A stretch of 64,000 nt of DNA, taken from Suillus spraguei (lineage: Eukaryota > Basidiomycota > Agaricomycetes > Boletales > Suillaceae). Below are positions 48,364 to 62,000 of the stretch, piece by piece (within the stretch, counting starts at the first letter, position 1; each line of letters opens with the position of its first letter). A program made the position numbers and the translations under genes. The stretch lies in the NCBI GenBank assembly GCA_016800925.1, contig JABCPU010000013.1, positions 124,001-188,000 on the forward strand, read 5' to 3'. The notes beneath the pieces are model-generated. The model saw nothing but the letters and a program-made list of their open reading frames with translations, did not search any database and was not told the DNA's origin.

Positions 48364-48871
48364 AGTTCTAGATTGATATCGGGGTAGGACCCCCTTTCTA
48401 GATTCAAATCGTGTTCTAAACGCGTTCTAAATGGCTTTCAAACACCGCGACGATGTTGGAAACCTCTGGTACGATTGACACTTGCATAGATCATTGTACG
48501 CGCACTGACAATAACTCATTTTTCAGGGCGGAATGGATGTTGACTGCTATATCTGTTGCCTAAAACTCATGTAAGTTCCAATCATTGCGAGCCAAGTACC
48601 GAGCCTTCCAAGGTGTATCGGCACGGGGATTAGGAGGTAGGTCACCTCGAATAAAATGATGTTCTTCTTGCTCACCGGCGTGCGATTGTGATTCTTCGGT
48701 TTCTGAAAAAATGACTGCACCGAGATGCCTTATAGTTGATATAGATCAGCATCGTCGTTATCCATGTTTAGATTTAGAACAAATCTAGATGCATTTGGTC
48801 TGCGGTTTAGAACATGTTTCTAGATATTGATGTACTTGAGACAAATAAGATTTAGAACGATATCTACTAGG
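48364..48871. repeat. Cluster of inverted GTTCTAAA/TTTAGAAC and TCTAGA motifs
   Basis: The left part (48364-48436) holds TTCTAGATT twice and GTTCTAAA twice. The right part (about 48768-48871) holds TTTAGAAC three times with AATCTAGA and TTCTAGAT, so the motif changes orientation across a 500 bp interval. This resembles the two ends of a small non-autonomous DNA element. Exact ends and target duplication could not be fixed. Confidence 0.4.
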
Positions 48872-49419
48872 ATTTTAAATGCTGCGGGAAGTCACCCAGT
48901 TACATTCTGACCGATGTGTCACATGCCGGTGTCACATGTACTGCAACAACCTCTTATCTCCTACGTCTTTCATCATGGCACTGCACACTCTAGGCCACCC
49001 CGGGGCCATGGAACACCTCTCCAGAATGACACTCGCATCATCTCATGGTTCTACACCTATGCCAGAAACATACTGCCACCCTGTGTCAGAGCCGACCCCT
49101 TTCCTCAGTCGATCGTCCGCAGAAAGACAGAATCGGCCCCTCCAATTCTACTTGGACATGAAGACATGCAAGATATTTATCAGGGCACGCAGGTGAGTTT
49201 CCTTTAGTTGATGATACTATGGTGTCCGATGTACACACACCGCTCCGCATCATGTCCTTTTTTCTTCACATCACCATAATTCATGAGGTATCTCATGTTG
49301 TGATGCTTGTCTTCTCGTCGGAGCCAACGCCTACCAATTTTCACGGATACCGGAGTTTGAAGAACAATCCTGCTGGGTTTAATCATGAGGGACTCATCAG
49401 GTCAAGAGAGGGGAGGCAG
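48872..49419. other. Gene-free stretch, possible exon relic
   Basis: Two overlapping + strand frames at 48879-49207 are open, one containing RIISWFYTYARNILPPCVRADPFPQ, followed by a GTGAGT-like donor near 49193. It could be one exon of a decayed gene. No family was recognised. Confidence 0.25.
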
Positions 49420-49587
49420 TATAATGCTCCAAAAGGAACTTCAATAAATTGCGCGATACGGCATCAAGCGCGCAATACACAACCTCAAGTGCGTGATACA
49501 CAACCTCAAAGTGCGTGATACACCAGCTACTAGCTATTTCACGATATATAATATGGCCCTCCAACAGTCTAGATTAGATCATCTCTC

Positions 49588-50047
49588 TGATGAGCCGAGT
49601 TTCTCAAAGCGTTCGATAGCCTCCTTACAAGGTTGAAGATTTCGTCCATTCAGCAAAAATCAATCCCTTCCACCACAGTTGTTTCCAATCCTCCTCGCGT
49701 CTCCTTGGCTTTGTGCAAGTTCCTGCACGCACCATAAGTAGGACTTCCTATGCAATGACCCGATGGTGCACATTGAGACGTTCCTTGACTTTGAGCATTG
49801 ACGGTGTTTTACGCAACGGACCTAATAGCGTGACATTCCTCGTCAGAGATATCATTGATGCGAGCTGAAAGAGTTTCTCAAAAGCATGCGGCAAGAATTC
49901 CTTGACATTATACGTCAGTGCGAGCGAGAGAAATTGTGTTGATTTAAGTGAGTAACTTTGCCGGCGAACAGCATAGACATGTACATCTTTGCAAAGGTAA
50001 ATGTCGCTAAGCTCCAGCAGTTGAATTATGGCAATATTTGAGAACAT
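49588..50047 (-). pseudogene. Broken C-terminal fragment of a BTB/POZ-family gene
   Basis: The minus frame reads LLELSDIYLCKDVHVYAV, LALTYNVKEFLPHAFEKLFQLA and LKVKERLNVHHRVIA, then a stop. Past it the same frame gives DWKQLWWKGLIFAEW. A +1 shifted frame continues NGRNLQPCKEAIERFEKLG. This is the helical C-terminal part of the large basidiomycete BTB-like family (LARTYDVKEWLPHAF / VKERLNVHRR style, then Trp-rich and ERFE segments, from memory of the family). The premature stop and frameshift make it a pseudogene. The BTB fold itself was not found upstream. It lies entirely inside the inverted-repeat element. Confidence 0.6.
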
Positions 50048-50556
50048 CAGGCCTCCATCTGCATGATATCGACCGTCAAATTAAGGAGTCCATGCTGGAA
50101 ATCAACCCGTCAATGTAGTATGTACCGTAATGTACATGGTCACTTTGTCGTTTGCCACTACGCCAGCGGAGTTACCATATTAGGTAACTCTACCCACGGA
50201 CGCTTCCGCTCGTTCTTCGCTTTCCCCCGTCTCTCATATTTTATGTAGTTCATATTTCACTATAACTTTTCTCGTTCACCTGGAATTTAGCTTTTTTTCT
50301 AATGCAGATATTGACGAGCTCCCCAAACGTTAATCAATGACTGTCTTTGGTGCCACAGACCTCGCAAAATACACCTCAAGTTTTCGACTGGCTCTTTTTC
50401 CAAGGTTGGGTTGCACTTCGGCATTGTTCATCTACTTTCGACGCATGTTTTATTCTCCCAGCGTTTAACATCGTCGTGTTGCTAGCCGCTTGAGAGCCCC
50501 AACCATCTGATATCATCTTGCGTGGTATCTGCGATCCTGATGGCCCTATCTGCCCT

Positions 50557-50832
50557 CCTCGTATTGATCCCTGGTCCGAAGATTGTCTTATTGGTGACGT
50601 GAATATTACTGTTTAATCTCTTGTGCACTCTTTTATTTAGTGTCTTTTCCAGTAACATACTACGGAGCTTTTATTACCTATACCCTTACTACCTGACTCT
50701 GGCCCCCTCGTATCGATCCATGGTCTGAAGATTACTTTATTGGTGACAATATCACTATTCTAGTCTCTCATTCTCTCTTCCACTCAGCGTCTTTCTAGTA
50801 CCATACTATGGAGCTTTTATTGCCTATACCTG
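50557..50832 (+). repeat. Two-copy direct repeat, ~149 bp period
   Basis: CCTCGTATTGATCCCTGGTC at 50557 recurs as CCTCGTATCGATCCATGGTC at 50706. Both are followed by GAAGATT, TTATTGGTGAC, and later ACTA(C/T)GGAGCTTTTATT(A/G)CC. The copies differ at about one base in seven. The repeat lies within the inverted-repeat element and is unrelated in sequence to the tRNA-like array, despite the similar period. Confidence 0.75.
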
Positions 50833-51016
50833 ACCAAACTCATCCTTTCTATGATGCACTCCCTTAATAATAATGCACCCATTACTACTGCTGGCCAGGC
50901 CTTAAAATCAGGCTTGGTCCCCAATGCTGGGATGCCATATGGCGCACTTGACCTTGTGTATCGCGCGCTTGATGTCATATCGCGCAATTAATTAAAGTTA
51001 CTTTCGGAGCGTCATA

Positions 51017-51614
51017 GGTTATAGCATGGACGAACTTAGACGAACTGCACAAAATGGACGAGCTCTGCGGAAATGTATTGAACAACCTCATACAATTACA
51101 GACAGATAGAGCGATAACATATATAAATTCTGGATGCGCACAAGCGTGTGTTGAATGAGCTCGTTGAGCGCAAGTTTCTGCCATTTACTTGGCATGCCGA
51201 GGACTGCCAGCATTACATCTCAAAACGCAAACAATGGGCATCGTGACAGTGTCGCAACCTCAGGCCTCTGACAGCATCGATTTCTCACTGCTATCCTTCA
51301 CTGAGATCCCACCATACGGCCCCAGTGGTTTCGGATGCTAAAAACTCGCCTGTGCAAACGACGAATGCAATTGCAAAAAAATCAATCAGCTACGTTTCCG
51401 ACCAAGACGATTTTGATTTTCTGATTCGGAATTGAAGGCTCTCTACCATGCGAAAGGGAACAGATCTAATGATACACAGAAGTCCTAGAAAAGCCCCGAA
51501 GTAAACAGAGCAAAAATAGACGATGACGGTTGCAGGATCGTAATATGACCTCCTAAGGATGTCAGGTCTAGCACTGAAGAAGGGGCACCTTACTTACTCG
51601 TACTTGTCATGTCA
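51017..51614. terminator. Gene-free stretch, 3' flank of membrane-protein gene
   Basis: About 600 bp between the right end of the inverted-repeat element and the stop of the minus-strand gene that follows. It should contain that gene's terminator. No other feature was seen. Confidence 0.3.
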
Positions 51615-52636
51615 TTATCGTACTTGAAGACGCATCGCAGACTTCAAGTTCCCGGAACTGTGCCTCCGATGCCTCCTTGCGGTGTCCACTGTAACCGTGG
51701 ATTCTCTATCAATCACAACTTCCTGGGTTGTGTGTCGAGAGTGATTTGAATGTCGATCAACCTGATGTCTGTTTGAGGGTTGTGGAACAATCGCGGCAGC
51801 AGCAGCAGGAGGTTGCAGCTGTTGATGTTGCTTCATCGCAGTCACTAAAAAGTAACTGCTTTGAACATGCGATCGACAAGGTGGATGGATGTCCTACCTT
51901 CAAGAAGTCTAGCATCTGCTTCCCGAGTGAAACTCTGCGTGAGAGCAGTGTACCTTTTCACCTGCCAACTCATCTGAGATACCCGCGCAACGTTCCCCTG
52001 AGACTCAGCCCACTTCTTTTCCTCCTTGAACCGCCTCCGCTCACTATCCGCCAACGACGCCTTTGCACGTAGTGTCGCTAACTCCCGTTCTAGCGGGGTC
52101 ATGATGTAGTTAGGGTCGATGCTAGAAGACGATGTCAGCGAAGGTGGCGTACGCCATCGCTGATCTGGCTCGTTCTTGCGGGAGCGTGGTGGTCGACTGG
52201 GGGGTATCACTTGGTACTCCGTGCTAGACTGGAACTTGACGAGACGCTTTCGTTTTGCGGTGTACTTGCTCTCTTTGTCACGAACAGAATCTCCGTAAAA
52301 TTCATAAAAGTACCCGTCCTCGATGAGTTGTGACAGGATGTCGGTGACTAGGACACCAAGGGCGACACCGAGTAAGGTGGTCGCGCACCTGGAGACGTCT
52401 TGGACTATCATGAACTCGATAACGAGTCTGGCAGCGATGCCGAATGCAACGACGAACGCAAGATCAGGGTATTCCATTAAGGCATAATATAGCGCGACGC
52501 CTTGAACGACGCCGAGAAGGGTGACATCGCTAATGACACCCTCGTCAACACTGGCGTCAGCAGTGCTCCATAACTTGTTGAGGGCAATGCGTACACCCAG
52601 ACCAAATAGTAGAGCAGGCGCTGTTGAGAATGTCAT
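51615..52636 (-). CDS. Multi-pass membrane protein of unknown function
   Basis: About 320 residues from two exons. The first exon runs to DARLLE; a GTAGGA...TTTTTAG intron of about 55 nt leads to VTAMKQHQQLQPP and a stop at 51615. Reading through the intron instead stops at 51845. The N-terminal half has hydrophobic stretches likely to span a membrane (ALLFGLGVRIAL, VTLLGVVQGVALYYALM, LAFVVAFGIAARLVIEFMIV, TLLGVALGVLVTDILS). The C-terminal half is charged and cytosolic-looking, with a predicted helix (ERELATLRAKASLADSERRR) and a Gln/Ala then His/Arg-rich tail. No family was recognised. Codon use and splice sites look genuine. Confidence 0.62.
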
Positions 52637-52817
52637 GGGAAAGACTTAAACAGTCATATGTATAGCGACGTCCCGACAGTTTAGTATTCGGTTGTTGTTG
52701 AACTTCGTGTGAACCGATACGTAGACCCAAACAATGTTCGACAAATACAAAACAGGTGTTATCCAGGATGTGCTACAGAGAATAGGAGAGAGTAAAGAGA
52801 AATTAAGGTAAAATACA

Positions 52818-54768
52818 TCATCGCGTATATACATCTTCACTGTCCACGTAGTTTGCCATGGGATCTTCAGCGTTTCGGCGCGTCATTCGATAAGCCTCTG
52901 CAAAATGATAGGCCATATCAGAAGGTGCCCAATCGCAAAGTATGAAAAATTAAAGACGCACCAAGCTCCTCCTCAGTGACATCGTGGCTACCACTCTGCA
53001 AGCCTTTCATTTTCTTGCTAGAACGGTCATCATCCTTATCTCCTCTGGCTTTCCGCTTCTTCTCCTCGTTGATGGCCTCTGCTAACCGATCCTTATCGAG
53101 AGAGACGTCCCCTTCGCCTACTCGCTTCTTTGAGTAATTCTGCTCTATTCGGGTTCTCGCCTCGTTGTCCTGGGTAGAGGGCTCTGATCGAGCCTTTGAT
53201 GATGCGAGCAAGGCTTGGGCCGTTGAGGCCTGTGCGGCTTCCTTGCCCGCTTCACCAGCGCAATATGAAATGTGGATGCTCGAATGACAGCATGCATAGC
53301 CCCAGGTACCGCTTGAAAGGTCATACCACGAGCCCCATACATCCGTATGATTGTTGATGTAAACTAAAACTCATGTCAATACTACACCTCACATCTATCA
53401 GAAAGCAGAAGCTCACCATCTTCTGGATACTTTGATCGCGCTTTAGCGCGTTCCTTCCCTTTAATAATGTGGCCAGTTCGCGAATATTCGACATAGTTCT
53501 CCGTTTGCCCATTTGTCAGTTCCTTTGGCACGTGTTCGAGGTACTCCTCGCCGCCATACTTTGCCAGAATGCTGACTTTATTGACGTCCTTCATCATTTC
53601 TTTCTTCTCCTTAAATTCGTGATGAAGAAGTTGACCTTGTGTGGGATTGGCATTGAGATGAACATCATTCCCTCGAGCGGCCGCTTGCCACGCGAAGAGC
53701 TGCAGTTCTTGAACTTCGGGAGCCTCGCCAGAGAACCGAAAGAAATTATCCCCAGCAAATTTTGCCTGTCATAGATATCATTTAAGGCCGAATTAAGGAA
53801 GGAAGTATGAGCACACACCTCCTCTGCAGGCACATTCTTTATGGGAGCGTCACGCATTGAGCGAGTTTTTGGATCATAGTATGCACTCTCTGGGTCCAAG
53901 TTTATGAGATATTTGGCGGTATCTTCTCGGATGCGCAGATTTCGGACTGTAATGCGGGTCTTTGTGTCAAGTTTTTGTCCTACAGCATCTGCAGCGTCGG
54001 CATATTTGTCGTCGTCGGCGTCTTCTTCATCACTCGAACCAAAGTCAGGATCAACTTCCTTTCCCTCCTTCTTTCCAGCTTTCGCCACCTTCCGCACTGC
54101 AGCCAAATCTGTTGTTGTTTGGTTGTCAATCTCCTCCTCCCTCAGTTTCTGACGTGCCGCTTCAACGGCTTCGTACTCTTCATAGATTTTCTTATGCTCT
54201 GCAGGATCATACCCGTTCCACCTATCTCTCTTCGCATCAAATCCAGTGGCCACGTCGTGTATGATCTCGTCCGCCTGTATATTCCTGTTCGTGAACTTCG
54301 CCCCCTTCTTCCGAGGACGTTCGAGACAGTCCTGCTTCTTGTGGCTCATTGCACCACAATTTTCGCATGCGCCTTTTCGGTACTTCTTCGCAGCGGGTCC
54401 TGCCTTCGCACCACGGTCATACCAGTTGTCGAGTTTGTCTGCGGAGCGATCGTCGAATGGCCGACGTTGATGACTTAGTGACGGTGCACCAGTATCAAGA
54501 TACCACGGAGCCTGTGAGATATATTCTGCGATGGAAAATAAGATTATTTGATAGATAACTATATATAATACGAACTTACGAGGAATATGAGGGTTGATAG
54601 GCCGTCCCTCCTCGTCTAGAGCTGCAGGAGCAGTTCCAGCTTTTCTGGCAGCATCGAGGTCCTTTTGGCGTCGAAACTCCTCACGGGAAAGCTTTCCGAC
54701 AGCTTAAACAAGTCAATTTGAGGCAACCCCATGTCTCGATACGTTTACATACCTGAAGATGAAGCCAT
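52818..54768 (-). CDS. SLU7: Pre-mRNA splicing factor SLU7
   Basis: Second-step splicing factor needed for 3' splice-site choice. About 540 residues. The N-terminus [21 protein letters not shown] leads to [14 protein letters not shown] (Prp18-interaction region typical of Slu7), the zinc knuckle [23 protein letters not shown] and the conserved [15 protein letters not shown]. Further on are [70 protein letters not shown] and the C-terminal [14 protein letters not shown] with [15 protein letters not shown]. It ends [26 protein letters not shown]. Introns restore frame throughout. It is only 181 bp upstream of the membrane-protein gene on the same strand. Confidence 0.95.
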
Positions 54769-55775
54769 TTTGTTGCGAGCTTTGACGGTTCGTGAGGAAT
54801 AACTTGAAAGTACTTGTGTACGTAAGTAAGTCGATATCTTGCAAATTCCTTATGGAAGTAGTGTCTCACGTTATTTCCCAAAATGCACTGCTCGAGCTTA
54901 GTCGAGCAGTTCCGATCCTGCTCACGACTTGAGTATCAGTATCTTGTCACATATTCTTTCGCGTTACAACACGATGAATCCCGCTGCATCATTTGGTCCG
55001 GTCATCCTATCTATAAATTTGCTGGAGTCTTCTCTGCAGAATGAACGCAATCACCGAAATACATGCCCCCAGGAGAAGCGACATTTGGGTCCACCCAGAG
55101 GAGCCCAGGACTTAGCAGCCCTTACTTTGCTGTTGTCATATAAAAGCTGGGATTGTTGTTAGCACAAAGCTACCTTCGTCTTATATACATACTTCCTCAA
55201 GTTCCTATGCTTCAGAGTGCTGGTTTTTTCCGGTGAATCTTTACATTTAACCAGCTGTTCGAACTTACAATGCTTTGGTATAGCAAATCGTATTATGCGC
55301 CATCCGGGGAAATGATAAGTTTCGGATCAGATGAACTCAATGTCATCAAAACATATTCATGCTGTAAGTACGTCCTTCAGTGAATAGAAGGTATGGTCAC
55401 TGAGTCAGTCGGGAAACTTGGTATGCCATTCGGCCATTCGTACAGGTAGAACTATCAATTAAATTCCAAACTACTAGGTTGTATACAACAGTTCAGTAAG
55501 TAGATTGCGGGCGCTGAACGATGTACTTTTTCATACCGCCGATGAGTATAATATATACTACTATGACGTACAGGTCTACACGGGTGCCGGGAATACTTGT
55601 AGATCTGTCAGCCAACGATATCGAGCAGTCCATGTCAGCCACTGACTCGGAGCTCGAGACGTATAAAAAGCTCGCTCTTCACGTTCTCCGACTCAATCCA
55701 TTTTTGTTCTTCAACTTCGACTCGACTTCTTTCTTACGCTCGTTGCTTGCATCTGCTACCTCACATTCGTTCATA
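54769..55775. promoter_or_regulatory. Divergent region between SLU7 and secreted-protein gene
   Basis: About 1 kb between divergent start codons. TATAAAA at 55662-55668 lies ~110 bp before the secreted-protein start, followed by a C/T-rich leader. The SLU7 promoter should lie near 54770-55000. No gene was recognised. Confidence 0.45.
55662..55668 (+). promoter_or_regulatory. TATA box of the secreted-protein gene
   Basis: TATAAAA within GTATAAAAAGCTCGCTC is placed about 110 bp upstream of ATG 55776. It is followed by a pyrimidine-rich stretch, usual for strongly expressed fungal genes. Confidence 0.5.
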
Positions 55776-57031
55776 ATGCGCTCCCTTTCAACGCTCGCTC
55801 TCATGCTCCCTGCCGTGCTTGCAGTACCTCTTGAAGTCACCACTCATCACCAATATGTAAGTGCCTAAACAAACATTATTCGTCAAGGTGCATTGTTGAT
55901 TCGACTTGCCCACCACACCAGTCACCTTCCTCCTGTGTCATCGCAGACGTCGCTTATACAGACCCTCGGCATGCCCTCGTGCTCCTTGGCAGACGAGAAC
56001 TCAGCCCTCCTACCGGACTATCCGAGCGCACTTTCACCGACCTCCTAGTCTGGTGCCACGAGTTTGGTCGTTCATCCTCTGGCCTACTCGTTGCTCGTCA
56101 GCAAAGTGACTGCTCTTCTGGAGCTTTCGGTGGTCCAGTAGGGAGTGATAGAACGACTGGCACCTCCAATCCAGGAGGCGTTCCACAGAATTCATCATCA
56201 TCGGGTGATCAGAGCGCAGGCTCTTCCGCTGCTGGGTCTTCGACAACTCCCGCAACTGTCACACCTGCCATTTCACCTGCCGACTCTGTCGCTCGTCCCG
56301 CATCTCCTGAGGACACAGCTTCGGGGACTCCTGGAGGTGCAACTGGGCCCACGACATCTGGGACGTCGACTGGTAGTACCGCTAACAACGACGCTTCTAA
56401 CAACGCCGGAACTCCTGCCAACCCCGCAGGAAGTCCCTCTGGAAACGCAGCAACAGCCACCGGTCCTGCAGATAGCAACGCATCTGATAACGGGAGTGCG
56501 CCTGCGACACCACAGTCCGTCACACCTACATCTGCCACTCCCTCCAATGCGGCATCCCCAATTCTAATTTTCGACAGCACCAGCCCCGCCGCGGATATCA
56601 ACGCATCAGACAGTCTTGACAACGCACAGGCGAACGGAATAACAGCGTCGTCCGTACCATCAGGTGCAACATCCCAGACTGTACCAGATAGTACTGTCAC
56701 CAGTGGCACGATGCCCCAGACCGCCCCCGGTGATACTGTCAACAGTGGCACGACGCCTCAGACTCCCCCTGGTGATACTGTCAACGGTGGCACGACACCC
56801 CAGACTTCCCCCGATGGCACTGTCATCGGTGGAACAGCACCCCAGACTAACCCCGATGGTACTGTCAACGGTACGCCCGCTCCCACCAGCCCAAAGGCGT
56901 CCACCACTGCAACACCGGCCGATTCCTCCATTGCTGGAACGGATAGTTCGAGTTGCCCACCTGATATAGTGAACATTATGGGAGTTGTGTCTGCGAGCGT
57001 GGGCAGCGCGGCGACTTGTGATAGCGTATAA
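55776..57031 (+). CDS. Secreted Ser/Thr/Pro-rich protein with 14-residue repeats
   Basis: Predicted extracellular or cell-surface protein of about 400 residues. The signal peptide is MRSLSTLALMLPAVLAVP, cut probably after LAVP. One intron follows HHQY (GTAAGT...ACCAG) and joins to SPSSCVIADVAY. A short N-terminal unit holds Cys residues (SSCVIAD, LVWCHEF, QQSDCSS). About 250 residues of Ser, Thr, Ala, Pro, Gly and Asn follow, expected to be heavily O-glycosylated. Five tandem 14-residue repeats of the pattern TTPQTxPGDTVNGG are encoded at 56666-56875. Two cysteines lie near the end (SSSCPPDIV, TCDSV). There is no GPI signal or membrane helix at the C-terminus. No known family was recognised. 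Confidence 0.75.
56666..56875 (+). repeat. Five 42 bp tandem repeats in the secreted-protein gene
   Basis: Units start at 56666, 56708, 56750, 56792 and 56834, encoding variants of T-T-P-Q-T-x-P-(G/D)-(D/G)-T-V-N-(G/S)-G. The units are diverged but in frame with no gaps, so copy number could vary between strains. Confidence 0.85.
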
Positions 57032-57217
57032 ATTCCTGTAGCATTGTAATGTGATGTATTGCTTGCCAGTACTAGTGTCCCTATATGGCAGTTATACAAA
57101 ACAACGCGCAAACAACGCGAACAGCATCTTTACTGAATACCCAGTTTTATACCAGCAAATAATACATATACCCGGGCTTCAGTGATAATACACTAGTCCG
57201 TCGAAGACTTGTTCACG

Positions 57218-58663
57218 ATGTCGACTCACCTTGCGATACTACCTTTCGGTAAGCTCTCCGCCTTGTCCACACCAGCCTCTATGTCAACCTGTCTTGCCAT
57301 TCCGTACAGACATTATTGACACACTGACTGTGCGGCTAAATCAAGAAAGCCGCCATCCCGACTATGCGACTCTATTTCTAAGACTTCCGCACCCGCGTAC
57401 AGGTTAGTTGATATATGACCACCGCCTTTCTCAGCGCTTAAAACGACAAGGTCTCGCTTCACTGTTCCTTCTTCATGATCAACATGCACAGGATAATACT
57501 ACAAAGACGAGTTCGATATTGGAGGTACAAGCCATATCCCCAACAAATGCGCGGACCTGGTTCATAGGAGAGGAAGTTGTCGCTGGTGCGTTGTGTAGAT
57601 CTTGGTCTCAATCGTACGTACTTCTGACATACAGGTGTTCAGATGGGAAACTCGTGGTGATGACGCCCATGGATCCCATGTTTTTGCTCATGTATCTTCT
57701 ACGCGTTCCACAAGCGGTATGTTATCATACACGTTGTGCTAGTCCCCAAGACAATGATCATTTTGTAGCGCGACGGCTCGAAAGGCAACTTCCGGCCCAT
57801 GCAGGATATTATGGAAGAAGTCTCTGCGACGATCGCTGATGCTTCCGAGAAAGATGCTCAGAAAGACCCGTCATTAAATGTCTCCGCAGACGACATTATA
57901 TCCTTTATGTCGCTGGATTTTATCCAGTCCTCTATGAAGCGCGTTTGTGACGTTAAGGGTAAGTGTGTCGAGTGTCACTCAACCATCATTGACATGTCTG
58001 TGCTCAGTCATAACGGATGAGATTACCGTATACAGATACTCTCATGACGTTGTGCTGGAAAATCTTAAGGGAAAAGTAGAACGCTTGTCCCACCCCAGGG
58101 TTGCCGAGATGTCTCGTACTCTGGTGCGGAGCCTTGCAAAGGATGGCTTGATGGATGATGGAAAAGAGGAATTACTTGAATGTGCGTCATTTTCCACTGC
58201 TTATCTCTTGCTGACATACTTTTTCCAGCGGGACGGACCAAATTAGCCTGTGAATTGCTATCGCAATACCTCCCCCGGGACATATTGCAGGACTTGATCA
58301 CGTCTTATGAGTATGTGTCTCGTTAATCGCGGCTAGCAGATATGATATTGATAGGTTACCAGTTTCTCCAAATTGGACGCCCATGTGAAAACGGTTAGAG
58401 ATGAAGAACTCGCTTTGCTCGCCGTAGCTCCCGACACCAGGAAGAGAGCGAAGCCTGTAAAATCCGTTGCAGCCAGCGATAAAAATCAGAAGAGGAAAAA
58501 AGATGTCAAGGCTACTGCGAGTGCTGACGTTGACGCAGTTGGCGATGGAGATAAGAAGAAGAAAAAAGACGCCAAGTCGTCACATGGCGTAGAGAAGCTG
58601 AAGAAGGCCAATGTGGCAGGAATGTCGAAGTTGTCCACATTTTTCACAAAGAAAGCTGCATGA
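57218..58663 (+). CDS. RNase H2 subunit B
   Basis: Non-catalytic subunit of the trimeric enzyme that removes ribonucleotides and RNA:DNA hybrids from DNA. The start is MSTHLAILPF. The triple-barrel part includes RLPHPRTGLASLFLLHDQH, EVQAISPTNARTWFIGEEVV and DGKLVVMTPMDPMFLLMYLL, the last matching the conserved TPxDPxFLLLxYL of RNASEH2B. A helical domain follows (LPRDILQDLITSYD region), then a Lys-rich tail. The extreme C-terminus MSKLSTFFTKKAA looks like a PCNA-binding PIP box, here with Met where Gln is usual. Introns restore frame; the second uses acceptor GACAAG rather than the earlier CTCAG. About 365 residues. Confidence 0.85.
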
Positions 58664-59652
58664 ATGCATTTTTGAGTCATGCGACTCACGCCTGGCGACC
58701 TCATGATGCTTTGGCCGTCTGAGGGATACACTTTTTCAACTGTTAGCTCAGGAAGATAAGATATTATTTATTTTCTTCCTCCGATCTCATGATCCCCCAT
58801 GCAGACTCCACAAATACACATTCACACCGGTCTGCTGGCGGTTGCTAGTCATGAAGGCTTTGCATATTTCCAATAAAGCTGTTAGGAGGGTTACTTGCGT
58901 TGTTTGTTCTGAGCAACGCTCATGCAATCAATGATAGATTGAAAATCATTGTCAAAGATGACCACGAGCTAGTACACCATGTTGGCACCGAAACAATACG
59001 AGGGGAGACCGGGGTCTGCACCAATACTCAGGCTGCACTGTTATTTGAGGGACACGTCAAGATGCGTATGAAAATGTGACGAGAGTATTTGGATAACACG
59101 GCGGTTCGGAGTGCCTTAGTAGTTGCGCCTGGTCTTTTCTAAATATTCTGATCGTAAGGTTTGCTAAAAAAGTTATCATGGGTGCTGATCAGTTCGGGTG
59201 ACAAGTATGAGAACGGCAATCGTTTAGCGCACTCCAATTATTGCAGGCCTGCCAGAGTATCCCGCGGCGTTGCGCGTAGTCCAGAGTAGCCAAGCCATCT
59301 GGTGCCAGCACAGAATTTCTATCTTGCATACGTCGAGCCCAAGTCATCTGGGCCATTAGACGTTAAGCTATGTGAAAGTGGCGATGGCTTATGTAACACG
59401 TAATACAAATAACAAAGTACTACAACTCTTCACCTTCATTTGGTAACGGACGTTGCAGCGGCGCGACATGCAGTATGCGGCACTTATCAGTTGCTCACGA
59501 TTGCGTGATATTGTCTCATCACAGGTTGCAGTATGACAATAAGCTGCATAAGTAATCGCCGAGGTTTCCGCTCACATGTAAGTTCTTAAACACTCATTGG
59601 TTTAGGCAACTGTCCTTGACTTCTCCCCACTTACCCAGATACAATATTAGAA
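58664..59652. promoter_or_regulatory. Gene-free stretch with ATP sulfurylase 5' region
   Basis: About 990 bp between two + strand genes holds the RNase H2B terminator and the ATP sulfurylase promoter. No open frame of note, RNA gene or repeat was seen. Confidence 0.35.
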
Positions 59653-61689
<2,037 letters not shown>

Positions 61690-62000
61690 ATGCTCAAAAT
61701 ACCATGACAACTAGAGCATAGCAATTACAGAATCATCATTCTCGAGTATACATCGGTGTTACAAAGGACAATTTATAAATTATGTGTAGCATTATTTAGG
61801 AACATACAAAAGTTCTAAATATTCGTCTCTCAATCAAATACAAGTCATATACAGTGAAGTTACAACAATTTTGAGGAGCATTCATAAGCCTGCCATCTCA
61901 AGCTCACATAAAGAAAGAATTCCGGTCATGCACAAATCTCCGTACCACCCCTAGTGACTAGGCTCAAACGGTAGTAGACTAACTTTCCTCATCGACAACC
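61690..62000. terminator. Convergent intergenic region, MET3 and rhodanese gene
   Basis: This 311 bp stretch between convergent stops is AT-rich (ACAATTTATAAATTATGTG near 61770) and serves as the 3' region of both genes. No other feature was seen. Confidence 0.4.

Larger units (their letters stand above)
49420..51016. mobile_element. 1.6 kb DNA element with ~75 bp terminal inverted repeats
   Basis: The left end (49420-49500) reads GCTCCAAAAGGAACTTCAAT, AATTGCGCGATACGGCATCA, AGCGCGCAATACACAACCTC. The right end (50941-51016), reverse-complemented, reads GCTCCGAAAGTAACTTTAAT, AATTGCGCGATATGACATCA, AGCGCGCGATACACAAGGTC. The ends therefore match at roughly 80-85 percent over about 75 bp in inverted order. 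Between them lie a broken BTB-family gene fragment and a two-copy ~149 bp direct repeat. No transposase was recognised, so it is probably non-autonomous. TA at both borders is compatible with a TA target, but the duplication cannot be read with certainty. Confidence 0.7.

Noticed and set aside
56209..56751. 180-codon antisense frame in the secreted-protein gene
   Set aside because: It arises from the low-complexity Pro/Thr/Ser codons on the sense strand, which has a signal peptide and a valid intron.
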